64,000 nt of DNA from Cryptomeria japonica (taxonomy: Eukaryota; Streptophyta; Pinopsida; Cupressales; Cupressaceae), in NCBI RefSeq assembly GCF_030272615.1, contig NC_081412.1:26876501-26940500 (forward strand), read 5' to 3'. Shown here piece by piece: positions 34,683 through 48,985 of the stretch; position 1 is the first letter of the stretch; each line of letters opens with the position of its first letter. The notes beneath the pieces were generated by a model. It worked only from the letters and a program-made list of their open reading frames with translations, was not told where the DNA came from and ran no database searches. The position numbers were made by a program, and so were the translations under genes.

Positions 34683-36239
34683 TCTGTCACAGGGGCTTTG
34701 AAGGAACGCCATGGACCACTGAGAGGGGGGGTGAATCAGTGGTAATAAAAAACATTAACTAATCAAAATGATTTAAACTCGAATCTCATAAATCAATAAG
34801 CTATGAGCAAAGATATTAAACTAATCAACACACACACATAAGAGGCAAACCCATAACACAAGATATACGGGAAAACCCATTGTGGGAAAAAACCTCGGTG
34901 AGAAATGTTGTTGGAGTCTACTGCTCCAATCCAACCTTACAAATAAATCTGATTACAAAGTTTAGGGCACCAACCCAAGTAGAACCAAACCCTGAAGTTT
35001 AGGTGCATCAACCCAAAGGAGCACCAACCTCTAGCATTTTATGGGCACCAACCCAAAAGAGCACTTACCCCTGCTCTAAGCAAACACTCAGATATTTACA
35101 AAGAACAAATATTAAATATAGTTTGAGTACCTTTTTGCAAATGAACTTTTGCAACTCACAAATATCCTTCTCTTGAGATTGACCTGACTCTTTTCTACTC
35201 TCTCTTCTTAGGCTTCAATCTCAGCTCTTTATTCTCTATCTTCTTCCCTTTGTCCTCTTCTCTTCTCTGCAAACAACTCTCCATTTTCTGCTTGGCTCAA
35301 TCCTCTTTCTCTATCTCTCACAGTGTGTATAACTCACTGTGTTATCTACCTCAACTCTTCACACTTCTAATCATTGGTCTATGTCACTCTCCTCTGTTCA
35401 TCAAGCTCTTCACTGTCTTCTCCCTACTCTAACTCTCAGTTTCTTTTAGTCTCCTCCACACATCAGAAAATTCTACATGTAGTCTCTTGTGCAGTGTTAT
35501 TCATGCACTTGCATCATGTTATTGACACTTGTGTGAGCTGCATCTTTGCAATCCTCTACTCTTTATATTTTGTAATCTTTATTTTTATAGAGCTTCTACT
35601 CTCACCTTCAACAACCACTTACTTAATGCACTCCACTCTTTTGATCGACATCCCTTAGCTTTTCTTTTTCCAACTCGGCTTCGTCATCTGCAGCTATCAA
35701 ATCTCTTCACCTATACACTATACTTTGTCATTTGTGTACCTGCAGGATTTCCCTTCAAAAATGGATTCTCAATCTAATCTCCTAGACCTCTGAGAGATCA
35801 TGTCTACATATCAATGAGATTCTCTATACATATTACTCAGATAGTTAACTACTCATATTAAATACCTTCTCTTTTGAAACCATCTACATTCAAATCATAC
35901 TTCCGATATTAGATTACTATACTTGGTAATCTTCAGCCTGGTAGATTTCCTCAAGCCTCAAAAATATCAACAACTCTCTCTCCAACTAGATCATTACTAA
36001 ATGTTCCTTCATTCTTATCAATCAACTGATTACTATCTTTAGTAATCTTCATTTGTCCGATGAGATGGGATCTCCTTCTATGTTGATCATCTCAAGCCGC
36101 ACACCAGTCTGTTGGCCTGGTTTCCATCAATGCCATTTACATCCTTTGTCGACCTGCTCTGATTGGATCGACAACCACCTCATTTATGTGCACCAAATAT
36201 GCATTCATCAACTTTTTAAAATCTAATTCCATTTCGGCC
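34683..36239 (+). mobile_element. Retroelement-like leader module with the GGGTGAATCAGT signature
   Basis: GAGAGGGGGGGTGAATCAGT at 34721-34740 resembles the start of the pol-less unit near 9992. It is followed by AACCCATTGTGGGAAAAAAC and CTCGGTGAGAA, then repeated CACCAACCCA words (34969-35060), then a pyrimidine-rich stretch (35160-35450). I see no gag or pol coding. Open frames at 35374-35777 are low-complexity C/T translations. The type of element is inferred only from the shared signature, so this is a weak call. Confidence 0.35.
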
Positions 36240-36690
36240 ACTTGGAATCAATATGTCATCATGCTCGACTTCCAAACCACTTGGTCAAGGTCGGTCAACA
36301 ACCACGTAAAACTCTATGTTTATCGACATGCACTGAGTCATCAAAGACTCCTCATTCAAAGTTAAAATCATTTGGTCAAAGTTTGTCACCAACCACATGG
36401 CCTATTTTTTCTATCAACATGTAGACATATAAAAATATTCGTATTGGACGTCTAGACTACATAGTCGACATTGGTCAATTGTAGTCAACCTGCCACATCG
36501 ACCTCTATGTCTATCAGGCTACCAATATGTCATCAAAATTCTTATGGTCAACCATCTATGTGGCTAAAATCATCTCATTCAGCATCCAAGTCACTTGTTC
36601 AAACCCGGTCAACATCCACGTGGGCTATCAAGTCTATCGGTAGGCATCCATGTCATTAAAAGTCTCTCAATTGGTTATATCGACCTAAAA
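36240..36690 (+). repeat. Degenerate ~105-bp tandem repeat (GTCAACAACCACGT type)
   Basis: About four units share GTCAACA-CCACGTGG, CTATCAACATG-A and ATGTCATCAAA blocks, for example near 36292, 36385, 36484 and 36607. They are strongly diverged. No protein pattern is visible. Confidence 0.6.
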
Positions 36691-36694
36691 TTTT

Positions 36695-37440
36695 GTTGTC
36701 ACGGGATAGTGAATTGCTGACAATCTCAGTCTTTCCTTATCCCACAAGCTTCTTCACCTACCTGCTTGATCACACAGGATAATGGGATACCTTTTCTTTT
36801 ATTTTCTTCACGTGATATTTTGTGTGACTCTTAACTTGTGCGAGATAAGGAAATATGCAATCTTCCCTTCAATTTCTTATCTTGAGTGACTTTTGTTGGT
36901 CACTTTTGACACTGTGGGATAAGAGGGACCGCTTTTTCATCAAAATTAAGTCACCCCATGCGACTATCACATGACCTTTCCAACAACACGGGATAGCAAA
37001 TAGTGTCACTTTTGTGTTATCTCGCAAGGCATTCAACTCTTGACCAACATGTTGCGGGATAAGGAGAACACCATGTGCTTTTCTTCAGTGTTATCCCGCA
37101 GGGTTATCTAACAGTGAATAACATGTTGCAGGATAACGAGGTTCACTTTTTTCTTCATTTAAGTGTTATCCCGCAAGTTTATCTAATAGCGAATATCATG
37201 TCGCGGCATAAGATGAGCAGCATAACCTATGTGTTATTGACATCTCCATTGAACACTTTAGCAATTAGCCCACCGAGTGTTTTTCCTTAAATGTTTCTTG
37301 TTTCAAGATGGCGGGGCAACTAACCCGTCGTGTTATTGACTTTGTCTGCCACAATGTAGTGTTACCCCGCGTAGTCACTTATCTTCAACTATTCATGTTG
37401 CGGGATAGCGAGGGCTACATAACCATAATGTTGTTGACAT
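36695..37440. repeat. Degenerate tandem repeat carrying GCGGGATAA / TTATCCCGC
   Basis: The motif or a one- to two-base variant occurs near 36702, 36775, 36841, 36914, 36991, 37053, 37127, 37202 and 37400 in one orientation and near 37018, 37091, 37168 and 37361 in the other. Spacing is about 65-77 bases at first and then alternates in direction. Surrounding words such as GTTATCTAACAGTGAATAAC recur too. Confidence 0.7.
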
Positions 37441-38180
37441 CCAAATAGGCCAACACGACTAACCTATCATTTTATTGACAACTCAATTATCTGCTACAAC
37501 TTTGTAGATAGCGACAACTTGCATGTTATTTGTAATTTCAGCCATACTTTTTTTGTGTCAGACCAGCTCGCCCAATACATTTCCAACTCAATTTCCTATG
37601 TCCTCCTTGTCCATTTTCATGTCCCAATGACACACTTCATACATTCCTCCTATATCTCCTTGTGTATATAGCATGGTGTGTTATATGATGTGTCTTGTTA
37701 TATAATTTTGCAGCAACACTTATGCTCTTAGAAAATCATGTTTGCCCCATGACATCATAGCACCATTGCCTTGGTCCTTAAATCGCTTGATGAAACACCG
37801 TATCAGCTAATTTGATCTTCCTATGGGACACATCTTGCATCTTTATCAACCTGAGACCATACCATTTGCTCACCTTCCCTTTTTGAGTTATCTGATCTAA
37901 GGAACCTTGACCCTTCCCTCAAGATCATCATATGGCATTGTTGCATCTTCATCTTCCTCTGAGGTACACATAATGTTGCATCTCTATACTTTGATAACGT
38001 GATGACTAAATATCTCTACATCTCCATCCAGTGGTTATCTAGTATCTAGTATGTCTCTCTACAACTTCATCAACTTAGCCATGCACACATACATGTTGGC
38101 ATCAATGACAACCTCGATGCCAACAAGCTTCACTTAGTGAACCTGGGTTATAGCATGTGAGTTCATGGCATGCTAAAGAA
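37441..38180. other. No gene seen
   Basis: Mixed C/T-rich sequence with no protein pattern or clear repeat unit. It may be more of the same degraded element. Confidence 0.4.
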
Positions 38181-38320
38181 TCCCCCTATTTTCAAATAAT
38201 ATTGCCCTAAAATCCTTTCTTGTCACCCCAACCAATATACTACCTGAATTAAAACCCTGCTATTTTCACCAAATATTGCATTTTTTCATAGCTTGAATTA
38301 AAAAACCCCCTATTTTCATG
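38181..38320. repeat. Short tandem repeat, three ~50-bp units (CCCCTATTTTCA type)
   Basis: CCCCCTATTTTCAAATAATA, CCCTGCTATTTTCACCAAATA and CCCCCTATTTTCATGAA occur in series, with GAATTAAAA before the later two. Confidence 0.7.
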
Positions 38321-38698
38321 AAGCAGTCACCGGCTAGGAGGGACCTCAATGAGATCAGTCTAGACTGGTCGGCAAGAGTAAAAACAACGGAAACATAGGG
38401 GCATGATGGAGGAAATATAAAATAAATTGAATTATATCATGAAAACTGATTACAACCAACCGATTAGAACCGGGTTACAAAAACCGGCTCACGGCCCCGC
38501 TAAAACATGCTCAAAATATAAATAAGACATAACCGGAACCTCAAATATTAAGATATATCTTATATGCTCATTCTAACTTCATTGATTTCATTCTAATGCT
38601 CTATTACAATGATTTATACGATCCAAGGGGACCCGATCAGCCCAAAAAGGGATCAAAACCCAAAGAACAAGACCTAACATGCATAACCAACAAGGTTT
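38321..38698. other. Sequence directly before duplication copy 2
   Basis: CCGG-rich DNA (several AACCGG words) that runs without a visible break into copy 2. Its match on the left would lie before base 1, so the true left border of the duplication cannot be placed. Confidence 0.5.
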
Positions 38699-39766
38699 GC
38701 CTCCGCAAAATAAATTCCTCCGAAAAATCCAAAGGATGAAGTGTAGATAACAGGGAAAGGTCGGCCAGATGATAAGGAACATCAGACCCAACACTCAAGG
38801 CTTCGCAAGCTATAGAAGAGATCTGATAGATCACCAACGCAAATAGGTCCAGGCAACCGGTAATACAAAACTATCTCGAAAACCGTTAGTGATAACTTGC
38901 TGGAAAAAGATCCAAATGCTCCATGGTTTGGAAATAAGGAAGATGATCAAGTCTTCAAGAAAAATCCAACTCCATAGGTTCCGATGAGCCAAATTCGAGA
39001 CACACAGAAAGCAAAATAGAGAGGAAATATTTTTGGTTGATGCAAGAGTGCTATGAACCGGTGATGCTCCTGCATCATTTCACCAAATAGGTAATATATT
39101 AAGCTCATTATTTGGAATATTAAAGCCCCCAATATGAATACACGTGATATAATATTTCCCAGATAGTGAAACCCTCGTGGTTTCCGTTATGGGTTTAGTT
39201 TCTGAAAGTTTTCATAGAAATTTCTAGTGTGACTCTCTCTTAAGCCTAGGTTGAGCTAAATTCTACCCCTTTTTTTCTTCACTTATTCTTTCTTTTAGTC
39301 TATCTTCTTTTCTTATATGTAAATCTCATTATATTAATAGTATATGCCTAGCATTTTGCCCAAAAAAAAATTATTTATTAAAGTCAAAATATATTGTTAT
39401 CTACTAAAAAATAGATTAGACCAACCAAATTATTATGTACTAACTCTAAAAGTTACGATGCTCTCCAAATATTTGTGTTAGTTAGGGGGAGGCTAGTATG
39501 AATGGTGGTTTTAGTGTTAATATTTATCATATTGAGTGGTATTGGAAGAATCCCCAATGGGTTATTCTTTATGATCTATTTTGATAGCTATGACTATCTA
39601 GAAATATCTTCAATGTGTACGTAATTAGTTAGATTTCTTTGAAAATAAAATATTTTTTCCCTTAAAAAATCTATTTTAATTAGATTGTGGCATATAATAC
39701 TATGTATCTTATATAAATTTTAATTAAATTATAAAATATAAAAATGTCAAACTCTACGCTATTGGC

Positions 39767-40460
39767 CTAAATAACAACCATTTGTCTATGCATCCTGTTT
39801 TCTAGAAAGGAGGCAAAGTCAAATTCCACATTCACCATGTCATTTTGAGTGTATGCTTCCATGAACATTAGGTGAACTAGTATCTTTTGTTCTACATCTT
39901 TACCTCCAATTTTACCTAGTGAATGATGTGTCTTAATGAAGCAATCTTCAAAAGAATCAATATTGAGAGGCCCCTTCTCCAAGGTCATAACTCACACTCC
40001 CTTTCCATATGTACCCTTGATTCTATGTTTGAAAATTTTCAATTACCTATAAGCACTCTTATGAGTCTCATACTTAGTTCTGAAGGCACCAAAAATTATG
40101 GTCTTGTTTGTAGCTCTACTAAGGTCAAACACCTCAACAATGTAAGATTTGGTGAAGACAATGATTGGGGCTCTATTTGCAACAATAACCCTCTTAGACT
40201 AAGAATCATATCCCTTTACTACTACTCAAAAAAAATCTGCATCCACAAAGATATTTGGCACTACAATGTTACCCATGTCCAAGACCAATCCATTCCTTAG
40301 AGGAAATCTTGACAACCATTTTTTGAAAAAATTGCTCAAATAAGGACCATCTTGGGGCTAGCACAATTGCATCTCTAACTCCTCCTTGTGCATAAAAAAA
40401 AAAATTCATCACTTCCCTTATTGCTAGAGAGACTCGGTATTTTTTGCAAACCTTGGACAT
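39767..40460 (-). pseudogene. Copy-2 counterpart of the unrecognised coding relic
   Basis: No difference from 1069-1762 was seen, including the frameshift and stops. The damage therefore predates the large duplication. Confidence 0.45.
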
Positions 40461-43400
40461 TGGATAAATAAATATTCTTCAAGCCCCCTTTTGGTTCTGG
40501 ATGTGCTAGCCATATTCATAGCTTAGGGTTTCTATTCGGGTTATGGTTTTTCAAAAAATACAAGCTACTAGCAATTCACTCCAACTATAAGCTTAGTTCT
40601 TATTATATTGACAATTACAAGATAATAAACAAAAAATTAAAACAAATTGAAAGAGAAATATTTTAATTTTTCACTTACAGTTGTTCATAATAGAAACCAT
40701 ATTTCTTCAAATTTTATTATAGAGAACTAGAATTACTCAAAAATTATAATTGCAATTAATAATTCTCATCAAAATAGTCCTATTCATATATTTATTGTAA
40801 GAAAATTGGCAAAAAAGAAAAGACCAGAATCAACATTGGACCCACCTCCACATGTTAGGATGTGGCTAATCTGGCTCAAAAATGGCTCACTAGCCTTCAT
40901 GTTATACACATTTCTAGAAAATGAAAGATGCAGCTAGTTCTGCCAAGCATGACCAAGATCTATGATTTTCGACTAACCTTCGTGTTATGTAGAAATCATG
41001 AATTTTTGGAGCCAGTTTAGCCACAACCCACATGTTAGTGTAGTGTATTATCATGGAGTGCATTCATAACTAACAACTCTAACATCACCCTCCCACAATC
41101 CAATGAGAAGCTAGAAACATTATTGTCTCCCTCACTTGATCAGATCTAGTCCCACTATGATATGCAAAATAATCATGCATCAATGCATCTCTAATGGATT
41201 TGATAGATCTCAATCCCATGATAGCGTGATGATCGTTGATCTTTCTTTAGGAATATTAGACCTAGACTTAGGAAAAAATAAAATGATGGGACTAGATGAT
41301 TACTAGGAGAATGGGGTTGGTTTGTGACGAGACTCAACACATCAAGTTATGACTTAAAATATATTTGACTATAATACCGGGTCAACTTAAAAACATAATG
41401 TAGGCTTAAGGGTTTAGGGTTTAATACAATGCAAGCTTAGGCCTAGCCATTATTTTAAAGGTTTATATAACTATTACAAGGGTTTATAGTTATAAAATTA
41501 TATTTTAGCATTTGGTTATTGTTAATGCATTTGATTGTGTTTTGGAGTCTGTTTTTTTATCAAAAGTTTTTTCCTCATTTATGCGTTGTACTATGTTCTT
41601 CAATTTCTATTTTACATGTTTAAATTTATTATAATCCATCTTCATTATGTAGTTGTTGAATGGATTGAAAAGGAATTTTTGCACAACTTTCCTCATTGGA
41701 TCAATATAGGAATTTTTTTTTGCTACCTTGCTTCCTTTTAGTATTTTTCAAGCTATAGCTTTATCATGTTATTTCTACTTTTCAATAGTGCAAATGCACT
41801 ATAGCCATAATCATTCATTTAGTCACTTTTTTGTATCCCATTAAGATGCAAATACTTCAAGTGCTTATCACATTCAATGCATGTAGAAATATAGGAGGGA
41901 TTTCTTCCTCACAATTTTCATGTTTAATTTCTCTCTCTTGTAGACACTACTTCCTCTTCTTCAACATCATTCTTAATAGTTCCATTAGTTTTTCTCACTA
42001 TTGACATACTTATGACCATAGAAGAAATAGTCTACAAAAAATAGCGATTATACCTAATTAATCAGAAATCGCTTAGGTCGTAGATTTTTTCCCCAATTTT
42101 TGAAAAAAAATTGTGTTTTTAAGGTCAATGATTTAATCAACATTTAAATCATAATTAAATCATCCAATCAATCGAATAAAATTAAAAAATTAAAAAACAT
42201 AAAATGGACACTAAAACCCAAAAGAAAACCACGAACTGTTGAAAAAACCCTACGAAATGCCTATATAGTGAGAAACAACCAAAAATTGTATGAAAGGGAT
42301 TCAAGAAGGCGCAATGAGTGGACAGAGCTCTACGAATTTGGGAAGTATGACGAAGGAAGTTCTTTGAATTTGGTGAGACCTCCAGAGCCACATATTTGCT
42401 AATACCAAGTATGTTATCTTTTCTATTGCATTGAAGAAGAGCCTCTAAACATTTGTTTTTCTAAATGTAGATTAGGTAGCATATTTTTCCATTAAATATA
42501 GCGTAGATTGGTTAGTAAAATCATAGCAACATTAATCATTTACAAATTATGTTTATCAATAGTTCTACCAATGTTATATATATTTAAAATAATTAAGTCT
42601 GAGTTCTAGCCTGTGTTTACTAATCTTTGAAACATCACCCAACAAAACCAGTAATAAATGCTTCCTCATACATGTCCAGTAAAGGTTTGAACTTGTCTGA
42701 ATATCTCAAGTTTGCTAGATAAGGATTTGTATGAATAGTCTGAAAAAATAGATTAATAATTCATATTCTTTTGTGTGAGTAAAAATTTCTAACAATAATA
42801 TGAGGAAGACGGAAAATTTGCATACTTCACTGGTTGTTACTTTAGAAAAACCACCAACTTAACAAGCTAAAATTCAACACCTAAACCAGTTGGCATTACA
42901 TTTAGACACCACTATCAAACCTAGCATACAGACCTACAGACTTGTTACATCATAGTTTCCATCACCAATGGAAATGCGTAGTTTATATCTAAAGGAAAAG
43001 CATACATAGTGTCTATATAATGTGCTCCCATTCTAACCCTACTTCAGCAAGATGTAGAAACTCATCATTTGAATGTCTGCTATAATTTTCCACTTTAGCA
43101 CCTATTTTCTTTTTTGTTGTTCCAATTTCACTCAAGATAATCTATATTTTAACATACCCTGATATTGTTTTGCATTTATCCTAGCGTATTGTAGCTTCCT
43201 TTTAAAATATTTATGTACAAACATCACAACCATACTACATCTTTGACTAGTTTTTTTTGAATGATTTTCAAAAAATCTGAAAATAAGAAAATGAAATACC
43301 TACCTTACTGAACAACTCATCTTATGTCATTCCTCAAACTTTAAGCCTTTAGCTTATAATGACAAATCAAATGTGTATTTTTGAAACTCAAGGTTGCTTG

Positions 43401-43676
43401 TTGTTGCAAGATGGTTTGTTGCAAGATAGCTATAACTTTGAAACAAGGAAATATATATCATTGATAATAAAATCTAGAAACATTTTCTTTAAACGTTTGA
43501 CCAATAGGCGAATGTGCAGTTGTAATTTGTAATGCAGGCATTAAAATTGGCCATAAAGTCACTAACCACTTCTTGATGATTCTTAGAAGTCACTAAATTG
43601 CGAGCATCACTTATCAAAACATAACTACAAAATTAAAATGTTTTTGCATATTTGATTCTTGATCACAATGCCACAT
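40461..43676. other. No gene seen (copy-2 counterpart of 1763-4980)
   Basis: The same AT-rich spacer. The T tract at about 42452 reads CATTTGTTTTT where copy 1 has CC followed by eleven T, giving the two-base change in offset. Confidence 0.5.
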
Positions 43677-46008
43677 CTGAAAGACTTTGTGTGGACATAT
43701 TGCACACCAATTGCTAGTAGGACAAGGGTTAAATGCAATGGTTGTCTAAATGATATCAATGGTGGAATTTATCATTTCAAATGGCATTTGTCAAACCAAT
43801 GAGGAAATAAATATGAGACTTGAAAACTATGCCTTGCAGATGTCTCATATCAAGCAAAGTAGTCTCTTGATGGGATTGTTAAGATGAAGGCCAAAAAGGA
43901 GAGAAATAGGGTTGAACCAGGTTCTAGTTCTATAGATGCTAGGATGAATTGTTTGGGTGAGGAGGATGGTGAAGATAAGGGTTTTACCTGGAATCTGGGT
44001 CACTAACTTCTTCTATAGCACACAGACTAAACACAAGTGGAGGAAACATTAATGATTTCTTCCAACCTCGTACTACACTAATATCATAAACCACTTTGGA
44101 GAGTACCGGATGGAGGAAAACGATCCATGAAAAATCAAATAAGGTAATTGGTAATTTTTGGTACTCTAGCTTGTCATTCCATGCTTCTAGATCTCCATCT
44201 TGGAAAGCTATGGAAAACGCTATTGCAGTTAGAGGTTTTGGGTTTCAACCCCCATATTATGAGTCATTGAGGGTTGGTATGCTCAAAAATGCAGTATGAG
44301 ATGTTGAAGATGTTGTTAAAGAGAATCAGTTATAATGTGCCATTACTAGTTGCAACATATTGTCAGATGGTTGGACAAATAGAAGGAACCAAACCCTCAT
44401 TAACTTCCTTGTCTCTTGTGAGATTGGAACTTTTTTTTTAAATATGTGGATGCATCTAATGTAATCAAATCTGTAGCTACATTGTTTGAGATGTATGACA
44501 TGGTAGTCACTAATGTACGGCCACAAAATGTGGTTCAAATTATCATAGAAAATGTTGTTGCTAGGAGACTTATGACAGATAAATACCCCTCTATGTTTTT
44601 TACACCATGTGCAACACATTGCCTTGATCTAACCTTAGAGAATATTGAAAAAAGTAAATGGTTAAGGAGGCATTTCAAAAGGCTCACAAAGTTACCAAAT
44701 TTATTTATAATCACATGAGGATTTTGTCTTAAATGCACTCTTTCACATGAGGCAAGGAGTTAGCTCGACCAGGGGTGACAAGATTTCCAACACACTTCCT
44801 TGCATTCCAGAAACTATGTGAACAAAAAAGTAATTTGATGTGAATGTTTGTTTCAATTGGGTGGATGGAGTCTAGCTTCTCAAATCAATCAAATGGCATA
44901 GCAATGGTAGAGTACATGCAGTCTACCATCTTTGAAGAATAGATTGAACAATTTGTAAAATTTTAGAGCCTTCGGTAAAAGTCTTGCAACTAGTGGATGG
45001 GTAAAAATCCCTCATGGAATATGTGTATCAGGTCATGGATAGGGATAAGGAAGTGATAAGGAGTAAGATGGCAAATAAAAGGGAGAGGTATATGTCATTG
45101 TGGGACATAATTGATAAGGGATGGACAAATGCACTCTCCTCGCCGTGTTGCGGGATACTTTCTCAATCCATCGTTATTCTACAAGACCCCATTCATGGAT
45201 ATTTATGTTGAGATCAAACAAGGCTTCTTCAAGTGCATGGACACAATATTTCCAAACCAAGATAAATTTAATGCAGCTATGTTAGAGTTAGAAATGTACA
45301 AGGAGGCTAGGGTTTTTCTCTCTTCTAGGGATGCCATGGAATGTAGAAAGACCTTTCAGCTAGGTAGAATCTATAAAATTTTGACAATCTCTTTATTTTT
45401 CCAACATGGTCATTGGATTTGTTAATATTTTAAGATATTCTTACAATATCATCCCCATATAATGTGTTTTTTAGCTCAATTGCAGGCTTCTTTTAGTGAC
45501 GAATTAACAAATTTTAGGTGGATGGCAATGCACATTTTTAGCCAACCCTGCAGCTCATACACTTATGAGCATAATTGGAGTGTTTTTGAACATACACATT
45601 CCAATAAACGCAACCGCCTAACACAACAATAGATGAATGACTTGGTTTTTGTTCACCACAACCTCTGCTTGAAGCTAAATAAAACTCAAGGTAAGAATAT
45701 TAATATATACTTTTATTTAGTTGAAATTGTATTCATTGTGTTTTTCAATTGTAAGGAAAAGACTAATTTCTCAATGGGCAAAATCTAGAATTATTGAGGA
45801 AGACAAGCCAATTGAGCTCGATGAGATAGATCTAGAGTCTGAGTGGATTGTTGTTGTTGTTTTTGTTGTTGTTGATGATGATGATACTCCGCTTGAGCCT
45901 GAAAAATTTGATCTTGTGAGCATGGCCAACATGGATCCTGAATGGATTGAACAAGTTAGGATAGTGTCTCACCTGGGAGCTTCATTATCAAGGCCTCCTA
46001 CCCTCTAG
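43677..46008 (+). pseudogene. Degraded hAT-family transposase, copy 2
   Basis: Same layout as in copy 1: BED finger at about 43677, DUF659-like core at about 44326-44718, NWSVFEH dimerisation motif at about 45576, and last exon to 46008. All stops and the frameshift tract near 44436 are shared, so the transposase was dead before the duplication. Confidence 0.85.
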
Positions 46009-48452
46009 CATGTCATTTCAACTACAATTGATTTTTTTAAATTTAGTACTTAGTATAATTTTGGCTTTGTAAAATGCCACAAACTACATTGTAATCGATA
46101 TTTTGAAAACTGTCACTATCTAGATATTATTTATGTTGTGGTATTTTTTATGCAGTGTAATCAATTATGTGAATATAAACAACGAAAAATATATCCTCTA
46201 CAATTACTGTGTTGAAGTCTCTATTTTATTTTCCTACAATATCTCTACGCTATTAAAATACCCTTAAATATATTAAAAAGGTAGTTTTTGATTGTTTATA
46301 TGTAATTTTTATGTCTTTTTGTTCATATTTTTTCTTGATTTTTTCAAAAAAATCTTCTACTTTTGTTTTGTTGATTAATTCCCCAGATGATTAACGCTTA
46401 TATGCTTACAACTATTTTTATCACTCTTATAAAACTTATGACCTCTTCTTCAACATCATTCTAAATAACCATTTTTTTCGTGTAGCCACTTCTTCCTCTT
46501 CTTCAACATCATTCTCAATAACCATTTGTTTCTCTATCACAATGTCAATATAGGTCTTTCTTTCTTTTCTCCTCCTCTTTTGAGGAGAGTGATTTTTTAT
46601 TTATTTTGGGTTAAAGAAGTTTGCCACATTTTAAAATAGTATTAGTCACATTTCTATTTCTTTATCTTGTGGCATGACCCTGCACGAATCTTCTAGGTAT
46701 GACCTTGCATGGATCTTGTAGTGAAAATATTCATTGCTCAATATATAGTAAATGTTGCATAGCTTTCTTAACTATAAAAGGTTCCAACAAATGAACATCT
46801 TACTTAGTTTTCTCATTAAGTTTGTTGATGTAGAATTTGAATCTTTAATAAGGTGTTGCATCTTATATTTAAATTGCCAACACCATATGCTCAATATCAG
46901 ATTAAGATAAAAAAATAAAAAACAATTCAAATTTTCCAATTGAGTGAAATGATTTCCCTTCCATGGTTTCTTATTGTGGATTTCTAAGTCACTAGTAAAT
47001 TCCTTCCAACCAAGTACCTACCTTTGCTTGTCACCATGTTCCATTTTCTAGTATATCATAAACCCAAAAATATTATTCTACGAGAATTATCCATGAAGTT
47101 ACATTTTTCTATTGAAACTTAAATCAAAAAAAAAATTGTAGGTTTAATTTTGAAGCTTGAAAATTTTTCCCTATTCAAATTGATTTTATTTTTTTGTTGT
47201 TACACTCACCTAAGGGAGTTAGTTGGTAATTAAATTTTTACTATAGTTCTTGTTTAAATCCACCCAAATGCCCATTTAAACATATTACAAGTGGGTTAAA
47301 AATATTTTATAAATTTGTGAGGGTTTCACATCCCAGTATAATTTGTTCCTTGACTTTAGGTGGTCGATAATTAATATAATTATTAGACTTATTATTTACA
47401 AAGAAAAAACTAATTTGTGTAGAAGATTACATGGATTTTGTTATTTTTTATTTTTTGAATTCTAAATTTATATTAGATATGGGGGAAAAGTTTATAGAGA
47501 AAGTTGGAATTATCAATGTATAAAATGTGAATTATAACTTTAATTCGATGTCTCTTCTTTGACCAATATTTGACCACTAATTTATATAAAAAACATTTCC
47601 TCTAATTAAAAACTATAAATAATTAACCCTATCTAATTTTTCAAGAGATTGTCACAAATGCTAAAAACTAAAAAAATTCTATAAAAATGTGGCCTATAGA
47701 GCAATTTAATGAAAGATCATCAACTAACAATAAAAATATTAAAAGAATCATAGAAAGCTAAAAAATTATTATAACTTCTACATATATTTACTTAAGATGA
47801 TGAAAAATGTAGTCAAATTCACAATGGTTTGTAAGTTATGGTAAAAACATAATTCTTGACCCTAGTCACCACCCTATTACCACTTCTTGGAATATTTTTT
47901 TGAAATAAGAATCAAACCACTTCAAGGAGGTGACCTTAAAAAAAAGAACATGAGATATTATGAAATTAATCTTACAACTTATAATGGTTTGGAAGAGTAT
48001 TTATCTTCCTTACTTTATTGTTCTAAAGAATTAATTAGAGGTAATTAATGGAAATATTAAGGTTAGTGTAAGGAGCTAACTTTAATTGGTTAAATAATTA
48101 GAATTTTGTTATGGAAACTCAAGTTTAGATCTACATATGGACATCAAATTTGGAATTCTAAATGGTGTCTTTTGGTCTTTCCATAGTTGACTTTTAATGT
48201 ATCTATCAAATTTATAAATTAAGTAGGTATGGAAGTAGTGACTCTTGGTATTCCATAAATAATTTCATGTGTTTCTAATAAGTTATCACAAGATCTTGTA
48301 CTGGTCTCAGATAGATGTTCATATTAGTAGAATATTTATAAATTTTATTCAACAGGAATAAATCAAGATTGAACATGTCAGGAGTGCTTAACTTATTATA
48401 TTGAAAAAGATGAATATTAGAGACAATAAAAAATTACTCCGCATTTATAATT
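46009..48452. other. No gene seen (copy-2 counterpart of 7313-9756)
   Basis: AT-rich spacer, no difference from copy 1 noticed. Confidence 0.5.
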
Positions 48453-48502
48453 ATGTATGTATGTATGTATGTATGTATGTATGTGTGCGTGTATGTATGT
48501 AT
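48453..48502. repeat. (ATGT)n microsatellite, copy 2
   Basis: Same unit count as in copy 1 by eye. That is notable, because such tracts normally change length quickly. Confidence 0.95.
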
Positions 48503-48985
48503 AATATATTTTAAATTAGTAAAGTAAATTACTGGTATATGTTCGTATGTATAAAATATTTTTTTTTTAAAGTGGATAAAATAAAATCACATAATAAAAA
48601 ACAATACAAAATTTAGATAAAATCTAAACCAAAACTTAGAAATGTATCATGTTGATGTTAGGCCCAATATGGAAAGTTAATGAACTAAGAGGGGAGGGGT
48701 GAATCAGTACTTCAAAACATTTCTTCAATAATAACTTTACTGTTTTGCATAAACTGAATAGTGCAGTAACATAATATAAGGCTAAAACAAATAGATAACA
48801 ATCATACATGATTCACTCCATAACACATATATTTTGGTTATGCAGAAACTCTTGGTTAGAGAGAAAAAATGCGGTGGGGATGGCACCCACAACTTCACTA
48901 CTGCAATAATAAAGGTTGCCCGGTTAGAGGTACATGTTTAGCTATTTCTGATAGCTTACCCTGTTAGGAGTATCAAGATCTGTTA

